Source: Acidimicrobiia bacterium (GTDB lineage Bacteria > Actinomycetota > Acidimicrobiia > Acidimicrobiales > Poriferisodalaceae). Taken from it: DNA of 64,000 nt. The position numbers were made by a program, and so were the translations under genes. The stretch lies in NCBI GenBank assembly GCA_022824805.1, contig JAJDZE010000066.1:1-64000 (forward strand), written 5' to 3'. The notes beneath the pieces are model-generated. The model saw only the letters and a program-made list of their open reading frames with translations, ran no database searches and was not told the origin of the DNA. Positions 47,743 through 59,035 of the stretch are shown here, one piece after another (within the stretch, counting starts at the first letter, position 1; each line of letters starts with the position of its first letter).

Positions 47743-49686
47743 ATGGCCGACACACTGCTGGAAACACCGGTCGAGGGCGCGGACACACCCTCGGTTCACC
47801 CGCTGTCGATGATGACCGAAGCGGAGGCTCACGCTGCCATCGAGGTGTTGCGTCGCAGCGGACGCATCGGCGCGGAGGCGCGATTTCACGGCTTCTGCAT
47901 CGCCGAGCCGCCGAAGGCCGAAGTGGCAGCGTGGACGCCCGGCACCGTCACGGATCGGCGATTCGAGGTAGTGGTGCACGAGAACGGCGAGGTGCATGTC
48001 GCCGTGGTGTCGGTGACTCGCGGCGAGATCGACTCGTGGACGCACCATCCCGGTGTGGTGCCCCGGGTGGGCATGGCGGAGCTGTTTGCCGTGATGGACG
48101 CCTGCCGGAAGGACCCGGGCTTCGCCGCCGCACTGGCCAAGCGCGGCATCGCCGATACCTCGCAAGTGCAGATCGATCCCTGGCCCACCGGCGACTACGA
48201 CTTCGACTTCGAGGTCGGCCGGCGGGTGCAGCGCTGCATCGCCTTCTGGCGGCCGAACCCCGCCGACAACGGGTACGCGTACCCCCTCGATGGCTTGATG
48301 GTGCACATCGATGTCGACACGCTGGAAGTGCTGCACGTCACCGATTTCGACCAATGGCCGGTGGCCTCTGAGCGCGGCAACTACGACGTCGACGCGGTCA
48401 CCGAGGACTTCGGGCCGATGCGCACCGATCTGCGCCCGATCGAGATCACCCAGCCCGAGGGCACCAGCTTCACGCTCGACGGCAACGAGCTGCGCTGGCA
48501 GAAGTGGTCGATGCGCGTCGTCATGGACGACACCGAGGGCTTGGTGCTGCACCGGATCGCCTACGACGACGGGGGCCGGGTGCGGCCCATCATCGACCGG
48601 GCCTCGCTGGCCGAGATGGTCGTTCCCTACGGCGACACCCGGCCGTCGCAGACGTTCAAGCACGCGCTCGACTCCGGCGAGTTCGGCCTCGGCCTCATGA
48701 ACAACTCGCTGCAGCTCGGCTGCGACTGCCTGGGCGAGATCGTCTACCTCGACTCGACGCAGGTGTTCGACGACGGCTCAGTGGTGACCACGCCGAATGC
48801 CATCTGCATCCACGAGGAGGACTTCGGCATCGGCTGGAAGCACTTCGACTGGCACGCCGACACCACCGAGGTCCGCCGCTCCCGCCGCCTGGTGGTGAGC
48901 GCCATCCACACCGTCGGCAACTACGAGTACGGGTTCTTCTGGTACTTCTACCTCGACGGCACCATCCGCTACGAGGTAAAGCTGACCGGCATCCTCACCA
49001 CGCGGTCGCACCGCGAGGGCGACGACCTGACGTTCGCCCGCCAGGTGGCGCCGCACGTGTCAGCCCCGATCCACCAGCACATCTTCTGCGTGCGGCTGGA
49101 CATGGCCATCGACGGCAATGCCAACAGCGTCGTGGAGGTGAACACCGAGGCGCTGCCGCCGGGGCCGGACAACCCGTATGGCACCGCGTTCGCTGCGCGG
49201 GAAACCGTGCTCGAAAGCGAGCTGGCAGCCCGGCGCAACGCCAACTCGGCGTCGAGCCGGTACTGGCGCATCCAGAGCACGGAGCACATCAACCGGCTGG
49301 GGCAGCCGACCGCCTTCCGGCTGCTGCCGCCGCCCACGGCCACCATGTTCGCTGCAAACGACAGCCCGCATTCGCAGCGTGCCACGTTCGCCCGGCACAA
49401 CCTGTGGGTGTCGCCCACCCGGCCCGACGAGCGCTACGGCGCCGGACGGTTCCCCACTCAGCGCAACGCGGGCGACGGCCTCGAGCGCTACACGGCGGGC
49501 GACCGATCGGTCGTCGACACCGACATCACGGTGTGGCACACGTTCGGGATCACGCACGATGCGCGGCCCGAGGATTTCCCGGTGATGCCCACCGAGTACG
49601 TCGGCTTCGGGCTGGTGCCCGACGGCTTCTTCGACCGCAACCCGATGCTGGACGTGCCGCCGTCATCCAACGGCCACTGCAGCTAG
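47743..49686 (+). CDS. Copper-containing primary amine oxidase
   Basis: A 647-residue quinoenzyme oxidising primary amines to aldehydes, ammonia and hydrogen peroxide. The cofactor motif is NYEY with Tyr394 to become topaquinone. HQHIFCVRLDM gives two copper histidines. The catalytic-base Asp region is VYLDSTQVFDDG, preceding the NYEY site. No signal peptide, so likely cytoplasmic as in other actinobacterial enzymes. -10 TAGCGT (47731-47736) is 6 nt before the ATG. Confidence 0.94.
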   Translation: MADTLLETPVEGADTPSVHPLSMMTEAEAHAAIEVLRRSGRIGAEARFHGFCIAEPPKAEVAAWTPGTVTDRRFEVVVHENGEVHVAVVSVTRGEIDSWTHHPGVVPRVGMAELFAVMDACRKDPGFAAALAKRGIADTSQVQIDPWPTGDYDFDFEVGRRVQRCIAFWRPNPADNGYAYPLDGLMVHIDVDTLEVLHVTDFDQWPVASERGNYDVDAVTEDFGPMRTDLRPIEITQPEGTSFTLDGNELRWQKWSMRVVMDDTEGLVLHRIAYDDGGRVRPIIDRASLAEMVVPYGDTRPSQTFKHALDSGEFGLGLMNNSLQLGCDCLGEIVYLDSTQVFDDGSVVTTPNAICIHEEDFGIGWKHFDWHADTTEVRRSRRLVVSAIHTVGNYEYGFFWYFYLDGTIRYEVKLTGILTTRSHREGDDLTFARQVAPHVSAPIHQHIFCVRLDMAIDGNANSVVEVNTEALPPGPDNPYGTAFAARETVLESELAARRNANSASSRYWRIQSTEHINRLGQPTAFRLLPPPTATMFAANDSPHSQRATFARHNLWVSPTRPDERYGAGRFPTQRNAGDGLERYTAGDRSVVDTDITVWHTFGITHDARPEDFPVMPTEYVGFGLVPDGFFDRNPMLDVPPSSNGHCS

Positions 49687-49711
49687 GGCTATTGCGGCCT
49701 ACTGTGGCCGG

Positions 49712-50995
49712 ATGGCGGGAGCACCCGAGGCCGACGAAGCCACTCCGATGTCCGCAGCAGGCGAATCCGACGATCTCGGGCTGACAGGCCTTGAACTGGT
49801 CGAGCACTTCTCCCCGGCGCCGGTCGAGGGCCTGCGGATAGCACCGTTCCTTGACGCGATCGAGGCGCAGGCAGAAACAGCAGACCAGACCCGGTCGGTC
49901 TCGTCGGAGGTCATCGAGGCCATCCGCGGCACCGACTTCATGCGCATGTCGGCCACGCGCAACATCGGCGGCGTCGAGGAGACCATGCTGGGGATGGGCC
50001 GCGAACTCGAAGCGGTGGCAGCCCGCTGCCCGAGCCTGGCGTGGTGCCTGTGGAACCACCTGTGCGTGTTCCACCTGTTCGTCGGCTCGGTGGGACCCGG
50101 CCAGCAAGACTTCCTCACCCACATCGTGACCAACGGCCAATGGGTGTCGTTCCCCGGCGGTGCGCGCAGTTCGGTCTACGGACGCATCGAAGGCGATCAG
50201 GCGATCCTGAACGGCACCGGCCGGTGGGGCACCGGCGCTCGCTACGCCGACTACTGCGGCGTGGCCTTCGCCATCGCCGGCGACGACGGCAAGCCCGTGA
50301 GGCCGATGGACATCCGCTTCACGATCCTGCCCACCAAGGCAGAGGGCGTGAAGATCGACCCGTCATGGAATGGCGCCGGGCTGCGGGCATCGGCCACCGA
50401 CGATGTCCACTACACCGACGTGCCCGTCAATCTCAGCGACTGCGTGGCCTGGTTCGGCGCCAATCGTGCTGAGTCGCTGCGCACGGTGCCGGTGGTGCAT
50501 CACCGCTACCGCGAGGACTGGGTGGGCATCTCCGACTTGTGGCTCTCGTTCATGGCGGTGGGCCTCGTGCGCCGAGCACTGGCCGAGGCCGCTGACGCGG
50601 CCGGCGGCCGGCGGGTGATCATCGGCGGCAAGATGGTCGAACGGCCGACCGTGCAGGTCAATTTCGGACGGGCGGCATCACTGCTGGCAGCCGCCGCTGC
50701 GGCAACCGAAGCCGCCTGCAATGACGTCGACCGCCGCATCGCCGCCGGTGTCGTGCCCGACGAAGCCGACTACCTGCGCCAGATGGCGGTGACGACAATG
50801 GCCGTGGAGCAGCTCGACGAGGCCATGTCGTTGCTGCACCGCACCCAGGGCGGCACCGCGTTGCGAGAAGGCGGCGCATTCGACCGCCGCTACCGCGACT
50901 TCCGCGCCATGCCGGTGCACATCAACGTGCACCAAGACCGGGTGACCCACCAGCTCGGCCGCCACCTCCTCGGTCTCGAACTCAACCCATTCTGA
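49712..50995 (+). CDS. Flavin-dependent monooxygenase/acyl-CoA dehydrogenase-fold protein (HsaA-like)
   Basis: A 427-residue member of the acyl-CoA dehydrogenase fold resembling group D hydroxylases such as HsaA. LSDCVAWFGANRAE, WVSFPGGARSSVYGRIEGDQ, NGTGRWGTGARYADYC and RDFRAMPVHINVHQD are family-like. Real substrates cannot be predicted; a reductase partner would be required and is not adjacent. -10 TACTGT (49700-49705) is 6 nt before the ATG, a leaderless arrangement. Confidence 0.8.
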   Translation: MAGAPEADEATPMSAAGESDDLGLTGLELVEHFSPAPVEGLRIAPFLDAIEAQAETADQTRSVSSEVIEAIRGTDFMRMSATRNIGGVEETMLGMGRELEAVAARCPSLAWCLWNHLCVFHLFVGSVGPGQQDFLTHIVTNGQWVSFPGGARSSVYGRIEGDQAILNGTGRWGTGARYADYCGVAFAIAGDDGKPVRPMDIRFTILPTKAEGVKIDPSWNGAGLRASATDDVHYTDVPVNLSDCVAWFGANRAESLRTVPVVHHRYREDWVGISDLWLSFMAVGLVRRALAEAADAAGGRRVIIGGKMVERPTVQVNFGRAASLLAAAAAATEAACNDVDRRIAAGVVPDEADYLRQMAVTTMAVEQLDEAMSLLHRTQGGTALREGGAFDRRYRDFRAMPVHINVHQDRVTHQLGRHLLGLELNPF

Positions 50996-51091
50996 CCCAG
51001 CTCGGAGTGGCTGCGGACCCGGATGGGCAAGATTAGGCTCGATGACGACCGCCCCGGGGCTGCCTCGCGGGCGCGAACGGAGAGGGAGATC

Positions 51092-52186
51092 ATGCGTTCG
51101 AGGACTCTGACACGACTTGCCATTGCGGTGGTCGGCGTGGCGCTGCTGGGAGCAGCGTGCGGCGGCGACAGCAGCGACCCCGAGGACGTCACGGCGGCAT
51201 TCGTGCTGGTGGGCCCAGTCGGCGACGCCGGCTGGAACTGGGCACACGACCAAGGCCGCCAGTACGCGGAAGATCAGACGGGCGCCACAACGCTGTTCGT
51301 CGAGAGCATCCCGGAGAACGCCGAGGACTTCAAGGCAGTCGCTGTCGACTTCATCGAGAACGAGGACGCCGATGTCATCTTCGGCACATCGTTCGGCTAC
51401 ATGGACCCGATGCTCGAGCTGGCCGACGAGTATCCCGATGTCGTGTTCGAGCACGCCTCGGGCTTCAAGATGAACGACACCAACTTCGGCAACTTCTTCG
51501 GCCGCATGTACCAGCCCCGCTACCTGTCGGGCATGGCAGCCGGCGCGATGACCGAGACCGGGCAGCTGGGCTATGTGGCCGCATTCCCGATCCCCGAGGT
51601 GATCCGAGGCATCAACGCCTTCACCCTCGGCGTACGCGAGACCAACCCGTCGGCGGAGGTCCACGTCATCTGGACCTTCACCTGGTTCGACCCGGCGGTC
51701 GAGGGCGACTCGGCCAAGGCCTTGCTTGAAGCCGGCGCCGACGTCATTGCCATGCACCAGGACTCGACGGCTGCGGGCGTGGCTGCGCAGGACGCCGGTG
51801 CCCGCTGGGTTGCCTACAACTCCGACATGCGAGATTTCGCACCTGACGCATTCATCACCGCTCCGGTGTGGAACTGGGGCCCGCGCTACTCCGAGATCAT
51901 CGAGGCGGTCGCAGCCGGCACCTACACACCGGGTGCGTACTGGGGCGGCATGGACGACGGCATCGTCGACCTGGCGCCCCTGGCCGATGACGTGCCCGGC
52001 GATGTCGCCAGCCAGATCGACGACGTAGCAGAGCAGATCCGTGAAGGCGAGTGGGACGTCTTCACTGGCCCGATCAACGATCAGGACGGCACCGAGCGTG
52101 TCGCCGCAGGCGAGACCATGGACGACGGCTCGATGCTGGGCATGGACTGGTTCGTCGAAGGCGTCGTGGGTGACGCCAGCCCCTGA
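51092..52186 (+). CDS. BMP-family ABC transporter substrate-binding lipoprotein
   Basis: A 364-residue lipoprotein (Cys23 in LLGAAC) of the Bmp/Med family, usually binding nucleosides or related solutes. GPVGDAGWNWAHDQGRQYAE, IENEDADVIFGTSFGYMDP, SGMAAGAMTETGQLGYVAAFP and ALLEAGADVIAMHQDS are typical. It leads an operon with one double ATPase and two permeases. A -10 TAGGCT lies near 51035 and GGAGAGGGAG precedes the ATG. Confidence 0.92.
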   Translation: MRSRTLTRLAIAVVGVALLGAACGGDSSDPEDVTAAFVLVGPVGDAGWNWAHDQGRQYAEDQTGATTLFVESIPENAEDFKAVAVDFIENEDADVIFGTSFGYMDPMLELADEYPDVVFEHASGFKMNDTNFGNFFGRMYQPRYLSGMAAGAMTETGQLGYVAAFPIPEVIRGINAFTLGVRETNPSAEVHVIWTFTWFDPAVEGDSAKALLEAGADVIAMHQDSTAAGVAAQDAGARWVAYNSDMRDFAPDAFITAPVWNWGPRYSEIIEAVAAGTYTPGAYWGGMDDGIVDLAPLADDVPGDVASQIDDVAEQIREGEWDVFTGPINDQDGTERVAAGETMDDGSMLGMDWFVEGVVGDASP

Positions 52187-52214
52187 TCCGGCTGGCCGAA
52201 CCGAACTGAAACCG

Positions 52215-53773
<1,559 letters not shown>

Positions 53774-53777
<4 letters not shown>

Positions 53778-55012
53778 CCGACCCGGGCGCAGCGCCCGAA
53801 CCGACGCACGCCCCGCTGCACACTGTGTCGCGTGGCCGGGCCCGATGGCATCGCGGCCTGATGCGGCCAGTCCTGCAGCGGCGTGCCGATGTCGTGCCTG
53901 CCGCCCAGGCTGTCGCCTTCGTCATCGGCATCGCCGTGGCACTGATCGCGGGGGCACTCCTGCTGCTCGCTGCGGGCAACGACCCAGCCCAGGTGTACGG
54001 CCGGATGGTCGACTCGTCGCTGGGCGGCATCAATTCGATCTCGAGGACACTGCTGCGAGCCACGCCGCTGGCGCTGGCCGGCCTGGCCGTTGCCGTGGCC
54101 GGCTCCATGGGCCTGTGGAACATCGGGGCCGAAGGCCAGATGATGGCCGGCGCAACCGTCGCAGCGGGCTTCGCCATGTCGGCCGGCGACCTGCCGGGGC
54201 CACTCCTCATCGTGCTGATGCTGATCGCAGGTGCAGTGGGCGGCGTCGTTCTCATGGTGGGGCCGGCGCTGGCGCGGGCATACCTCGGCGTCAGCGAGAT
54301 CATCACGACGTTGATGCTCGTCGAGGTCTCGATCCGAATCGTCGAATGGCTCGAAACCGGTCCCTGGAAAGACCCCGAGTCGCAGGGTTTCGCGTTGATC
54401 GAGCCGCTGCCTGACCAGGCGTCGCTGCCCGGGCTGTTCGGCCGAACCCATGTCGGCGCACTGTTCGCCGTCGCGCTGCTGGTCGCGTTCTGGCTGGCGG
54501 TCTCACGCACGGCCTGGGGGTACGAGCTGCGTATGGCGGGTTCCTCGCCTGCCACCGCTCGCTACGCCGGCATCTCGCTGCAGCGCAAGGTGCTCGCTGC
54601 TCTGCTGCTGTCGGGTGCGCTGGCCGGTCTCGCCGGCGCCATCGAGCTCACCGGAACGGCGACGAGACTCGATCCCGGCTTGTCCAACGGATATGGCTTC
54701 GCCGGGATCATCGTGGCTGCTCTCGCCCTGATGCGACCGTCGGGGGTGGCCGCGGTGGCCTTCGTGTTCGGCGCGGTACAGGTGGGCGGCCAGTCCATCC
54801 AGACGCTCGGCGTCACCAGCTCCATCGCGACGATCCTGCAGGCCATGATCCTCATCGGAGCGCTGGTGGCGGCCGTGCTGCTCAACTACCGCGTCCGATG
54901 GGTGCGTCCGGTAGGCCACCCCCCTGAGGAAGCCGCACCGCCGGCTGGGCCGGCACTGGACCGAACCCCCCCTTCGGATGGCTCTTCGAATCCGGAGGCA
55001 TCGGGTGTCTGA
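53774..55012 (+). CDS. ABC transporter permease, BMP operon (first)
   Basis: A 412-residue permease with eight to ten TMs. Family blocks are GLWNIGAEGQMMAGATVAAGF, YLGVSEIITTLMLVE, MAGSSPATARYAGIS, ALAGLAGAIELTGTATRL and GYGFAGIIVAALALMRPSG. Long soluble tails are at both ends. It belongs to the branched-chain/ribose/nucleoside permease group (BPD_transp_2). GTG start overlaps the ATPase stop by four bases. Confidence 0.9.
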
Positions 55013-55961
55013 GGCGGCCGTCGTCGGGCTGCTCGTGGCGACCGTGCAGTTCGCCACGCTCGTGTACCTGGCCGGACTGGGCGAGCTCATCGCCGAGCGC
55101 TCCGGCGTGCTGAACCTCGGTGTCGAGGGAATGATGGCGATGGGCGCTGTGAGCGGGTTCATGATGGCGCTCGCCACCGACCGGCCCTGGATCGGGTTCG
55201 CATTCGCGGCGCTGGTCGGCATGGCGGTCGCGGGCGTTCATGCACTGGTGAGCGTGGTGATGGGCGCCGGTCAGGTGGTGTCCGGCCTGGCGATCACCAT
55301 CGGCGGGCTCGGGTTCGCCGCCTTCATCGGGCAGGATGCGGTCCGCGAACGTGCCGATGCCGTGTTCACCGATCTCGGCATCGCCGGGCTCGCCGACATC
55401 CGCTGGGTCGGCCCGATCCTGTTCAACCAGCCGCCGGTGGTCTATCTCGCGGGCCTCTTGGGCATCGCGGCCTGGTTCGTGCTGAATCGCACCCGGTTGG
55501 GTCTGGCATTGCGCGCTGTCGGCGAATCCGCCTCCACAACAGACTCGGTGGGCCACTCGGTGACCCTCCTGCGCTCCGGGGCGGTCCTGATCGGCGGTGC
55601 GTTCGCAGGCGCCGCCGGTGCCTTCCTGTCGCTCTACATGGCCGCCGGCTGGACCGAAGGCCTCATCGCCGGCCGCGGCTGGATCGCGGTGGCGCTCGTC
55701 ATCTTCGGGGCGTGGCGGCCCGGACGCCTGGCCGCAGGCTCGCTGCTCTTCGGCTTCACGCTCGCCTTGCAACCCAGGGTCCAGACGTTCGATCTGTCGA
55801 TCTTCGGGTTTGAGATCAACACGATCTCGCCGGCGCTGCTCGGCATCCTGCCGTTCCTGCTGACCGTGGTGGTACTGATCGCGATCAGCTTCCGGGCCCG
55901 GCACCGGCCGAGTCCCGCACCCGCAGCGCTGACCCTGCCCTACCGCCGCGAGGAACGCTGA
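55005..55961 (+). CDS. ABC transporter permease, BMP operon (second)
   Basis: A 318-residue permease paired with the previous one. GELIAERSGVLNLGVEGMMAMGAVSGF is the family N-terminal signature. GAGQVVSGLAITIGGLGFA, RTRLGLALRAVGESA, GAFAGAAGAFLSLYMAAG and GRGWIAVALVIFGAWRPG follow. GTG at 55005, with GGAGG upstream, overlaps the preceding stop by eight bases; ATG at 54978 is an alternative. The pair forms the transmembrane channel. Confidence 0.9.
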   Translation: MSEAAVVGLLVATVQFATLVYLAGLGELIAERSGVLNLGVEGMMAMGAVSGFMMALATDRPWIGFAFAALVGMAVAGVHALVSVVMGAGQVVSGLAITIGGLGFAAFIGQDAVRERADAVFTDLGIAGLADIRWVGPILFNQPPVVYLAGLLGIAAWFVLNRTRLGLALRAVGESASTTDSVGHSVTLLRSGAVLIGGAFAGAAGAFLSLYMAAGWTEGLIAGRGWIAVALVIFGAWRPGRLAAGSLLFGFTLALQPRVQTFDLSIFGFEINTISPALLGILPFLLTVVVLIAISFRARHRPSPAPAALTLPYRREER

Positions 55962-56030
55962 GGCAGCGCATTCCCACCCGTGCGAGCACCATGAAGTGGC
56001 CTGGCCCAGCCGCCAAGTAGGTTTCGGCAG

Positions 56031-56357
56031 GTGACAGACGGCAACACTCATGAAGCCCTGCCCGACGGCACGAATATGCAGATCCGGCTGCCGCCGGAAC
56101 TCGAAGCAGGTGTCTGGTCGAACTTTGCCGTGGTGCGCCACTCGCCCTATGAGTTCACGCTCGACTTCATCCGCCTCGACTTCAGCGGCAAGCAGTCGCC
56201 GCGACGGGGCGTCGTGGTGCAGCGGGTCAACATGTCGCCGCAGTTCGTGGAGCAGCTCATCAGCGCCCTGACCGACAACATGTCCAAGTTCGCCTCGAAC
56301 CTCGCGCCCTCCAGCCTCGAGTCCCTCGACGAGTCCGGCGACGATCCAGACGCTTGA
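56031..56357 (+). CDS. DUF3467 family protein
   Basis: A 108-residue conserved protein of unknown function. IRLPPELEAGVWSNFAVVRHSPYEFTLDF and GVVVQRVNMSPQFVEQLISAL are the family core. No catalytic motif or membrane segment. -10 TAGGTT (56018-56023) ends 7 nt before the GTG, one of the clearest leaderless starts in this window. It converges on the DEAD-box helicase with 6 nt between. Confidence 0.85.
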   Translation: MTDGNTHEALPDGTNMQIRLPPELEAGVWSNFAVVRHSPYEFTLDFIRLDFSGKQSPRRGVVVQRVNMSPQFVEQLISALTDNMSKFASNLAPSSLESLDESGDDPDA

Positions 56358-56363
56358 TCTGCC

Positions 56364-57608
56364 TCAGCGCTTCGCGGAGCGCTGTCGTCCCTTCGGTCTG
56401 GAACGGTTGTTGCTGCGAGGACGGTGCCGGGATTGATGCTTGGCCGCCGGACGCTCCAGCGTGCGACGTCGCGTCTGCGTGCGCGCCGGCTGGCGGATCG
56501 CGGTGACGTCGGCGTCAGTCACGCGCCGCTCCAGACCCATCTTGCGTTGCATGGACTTGAGCTCTGAGACTTGGTCAGGCTGGATGAGCGAGACCACCAC
56601 GCCGCTCTGGCCGGCCCGCGCGGTGCGGCCCGACCGGTGCAGGTAGGTCTTGTGGTCAGCAGCAATGTCGTAGTGGATGACCGCGCCGACACCTTCGACA
56701 TGAATGCCGCGCGCAGCTACGTCCGTCGCGACCAGCGCCTGCACCTCGCCGGCGGCGAACTCGGCCAATGCCCGGGTGCGCTGGGGTTGGCTGCGTCCGC
56801 CATGAAGCGCAGCCGCTCGAATGCCTCGACGATTCAGCTGCTTGGCCACGCGATCACAGCCGTGCCGGGTTCGACAGAACACGACCGTCGATCCTGCGGC
56901 GTCGATCGCCTCGGCGCAGATGTCGGTGCGGTCCGTGCGGTCCACACTCCAGAACACGTGATGGGCGGCCCTGGCGTCGGGGGTCTCGTCGCCCACCTCG
57001 TGACGCACGGGATCGCGCTGGTAGTCGCGTGTGAGCGTTGCGACATCTCCGTCGAGCGTGGCGGAGAACAGCATGGTCTGCCGCCTTGTCGCGGTTTGAT
57101 CGAGCAGACGCCGCACGGCCGGGACAAATCCCATGTCGGCCATGCGATCGGCTTCGTCGATGACGACCTTGTCCACCGAGGACAGGTCAGCCTCGCCCTG
57201 GGAAATCAGGTCTTCCAGGCGACCCGGGCACGCCACGAGAATGTCGACCCCACGGCGCAGCGACTTGACCTGGGCGTCGTAACCCACGCCGCCATAGGCG
57301 ACGCCGACGCGCCGCTTGCCTGCGAACGTGCGCAGCTCCGTCATGATCTGGTCGGCGAGTTCGCGAGTGGGCGCGAGCACGAGTGCACGGGGCCGGCGCG
57401 GGTGAGCCGTGCCGACGCCGGCGACGAGCGGGATCCCGAACGCCAACGTCTTTCCCGAGCCGGTTGGCGCGCGGCCGCAGACGTCCAATCCGGCCAGTGC
57501 ATCGGCAACGGTGGCCGCCTGGATGGCGAACGGCTGGCTGATGCCTCGCTGCGCGAGCGCGCGAACGATGAAGTCGGGGGCGCCCAGTTGGGCAAATGTG
57601 GGGGGCAT
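56364..57608 (-). CDS. DEAD-box RNA helicase
   Basis: A 414-residue RNA helicase of the DeaD/RhlE group. Q motif QPFAIQAATVADALAGLD, motif I APTGSGKT, Ia PTRELADQ, II VIDEADRMADMGF, III FSAT, V ATDVAARGI and VI HRSGRTARAG. A 60-residue Arg/Lys-rich tail probably binds RNA. AGGAGACAC is the ribosome site of ATG 57608. It lies 108 nt after the cold-shock gene on the same strand, a common pairing for cold or RNA-structure stress. Confidence 0.94.
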   Translation of the reverse strand: MPPTFAQLGAPDFIVRALAQRGISQPFAIQAATVADALAGLDVCGRAPTGSGKTLAFGIPLVAGVGTAHPRRPRALVLAPTRELADQIMTELRTFAGKRRVGVAYGGVGYDAQVKSLRRGVDILVACPGRLEDLISQGEADLSSVDKVVIDEADRMADMGFVPAVRRLLDQTATRRQTMLFSATLDGDVATLTRDYQRDPVRHEVGDETPDARAAHHVFWSVDRTDRTDICAEAIDAAGSTVVFCRTRHGCDRVAKQLNRRGIRAAALHGGRSQPQRTRALAEFAAGEVQALVATDVAARGIHVEGVGAVIHYDIAADHKTYLHRSGRTARAGQSGVVVSLIQPDQVSELKSMQRKMGLERRVTDADVTAIRQPARTQTRRRTLERPAAKHQSRHRPRSNNRSRPKGRQRSAKR

Positions 57609-57716
57609 GTGTCTCCTCGCCGACATCGGGTCGGCAAACGACGTGACCGCCGCCGACTCGAACAACAGACGGCGCGGCGCGTCAGTGCCGCTGACAGTGC
57701 TCAGCGGCGTGTGAAT

Positions 57717-57914
57717 TCAAACGGGCTTGACGTTCTGAGCTTCGTCACCCTTGCGGCCTGGTCCGATATCGAACTCGACCTCCTGCCCTGCCTCCAGCGT
57801 CCGGTAGTTCTCACCGACGATGTTGGAGAAATGGACAAAGACGTCATCGGCGCCTTCACGGGAGATAAAGCCGAAGCCCTTCTCGTTGTTGAAGAACTTG
57901 ACTGTTCCACGCAT
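57717..57914 (-). CDS. cspA: Cold-shock protein CspA family
   Basis: A 65-residue single-stranded nucleic-acid binder with RNP1 (NEKGFGFI) and RNP2 ([10 protein letters not shown]) motifs and the standard ending. It probably acts as an RNA chaperone with the helicase encoded just downstream. A GAGAGG sequence lies before the ATG. A longer 5' region of about 65 nt separates it from the hydrolase gene upstream. Confidence 0.96.
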   Translation of the reverse strand: MRGTVKFFNNEKGFGFISREGADDVFVHFSNIVGENYRTLEAGQEVEFDIGPGRKGDEAQNVKPV

Positions 57915-57979
57915 GTTGTGCCTCTCGAAGCTCGGCCTCGCCGGCCAAGGGCCGCAAGGCTACGGCGGGAACGCTGCGA

Positions 57980-58963
57980 TCAGGCCCGCGCGTGCGCGCC
58001 GGGCACGAATTCGGCCAGGAACTTGAGCGTCGCCTCGACGAAGATGTCGTTGCGGTCGCCGGCCACCATGTGCGCAGCGCCGCCCACGTTGGCGTAGTGC
58101 GCATGGGGCACGGCCTCGAGGAACGACTGCGCGCCTTCCTCTGACAGCACGTCGCTGAGGCCGCCCCGGACCAGCAAGGTCGGCAGCGTCAGGTTCTCGG
58201 CGGCAGCCTGCTGGCGGGGGATGCGCTCGGCAAAGCTGCGCGGGCGGTGCATGAAAGCGGGATCCCAGTGCCAGCGGTAGCGGCCGTCGGGCCAGAGGCG
58301 GACATTCTTGGCGAGCCCGTCCAGATTCCTGGGCCGCTTGCGGTGCGGCTGGTAGTTCGCAATGGCCTCGGCCACCTCTTCGAGCGACGCGAACCCGTCG
58401 GCGCCCTGGGCCATGAACTCCCGGATCTTGCGCACGCCGGCGGCCTCGATCTGCGGCGCAGTGTCGACGAGCACGAGCGCCAGCGCGTCCACCGCTCCCT
58501 CGCCGACGGCAGTCAGCGACGTGCCCCCGCCCATCGAGGCGCCGACCAGCACCGGCCGTTCCCCGAAGTGCTCCACGACGGCCACCAAGTCGGCCACCGA
58601 TGCCTCGGTGGTGTAGTCGCCGTCGGGTGCCCAGTCCGAGTCGCCATGACCCCGGGCGTCCAGGCACACGGCGCGGTAGCCGCCGTCGGCCAGGGCCTGG
58701 CCCGCTCCCTTCCACGCGTGACGCGTCTGGCCGCCGCCGTGTTGCAGCAGCACCAGCGGGCCCTCGTCGCCGTGGATGTCAGCGGCAACCGTCACGCCCC
58801 CCGACGCCTCGATCATGAGGTCGGGAGTGAGCGTGTCGGTGATGCGCTCGCCGTGCTCGGAGGGATGCGAGTAGACATCGGCACCGGCCGGTTCTGACGG
58901 CACGAAGTCGGGCGCGTCAGCGTCTGCGGGATCGAACAGCTGCTTGCGCTGGTCGTCGGTCAT
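57980..58963 (-). CDS. Alpha/beta hydrolase
   Basis: A 327-residue serine hydrolase fold. VLLQHGGGQTRHAWKG carries the oxyanion His-Gly, LDARGHGDSDWA the strand, GASMGGGTSLTA the nucleophile Ser, and AAHMVAGD the catalytic His. It resembles epoxide/haloalkane/ester hydrolases, without a clear haloalkane signature. It lies 72 nt downstream of the GrdB-like selenoprotein gene on the same strand, so an operon is possible. Confidence 0.88.
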   Translation of the reverse strand: MTDDQRKQLFDPADADAPDFVPSEPAGADVYSHPSEHGERITDTLTPDLMIEASGGVTVAADIHGDEGPLVLLQHGGGQTRHAWKGAGQALADGGYRAVCLDARGHGDSDWAPDGDYTTEASVADLVAVVEHFGERPVLVGASMGGGTSLTAVGEGAVDALALVLVDTAPQIEAAGVRKIREFMAQGADGFASLEEVAEAIANYQPHRKRPRNLDGLAKNVRLWPDGRYRWHWDPAFMHRPRSFAERIPRQQAAAENLTLPTLLVRGGLSDVLSEEGAQSFLEAVPHAHYANVGGAAHMVAGDRNDIFVEATLKFLAEFVPGAHARA

Positions 58964-59035
58964 GTGCGGCCTTTCGTTCGGTCAGGCGCTACGCGCAGCA
59001 TCGCCGGCTGGCCCTGCCAGCGGTGCCTGGGTGGT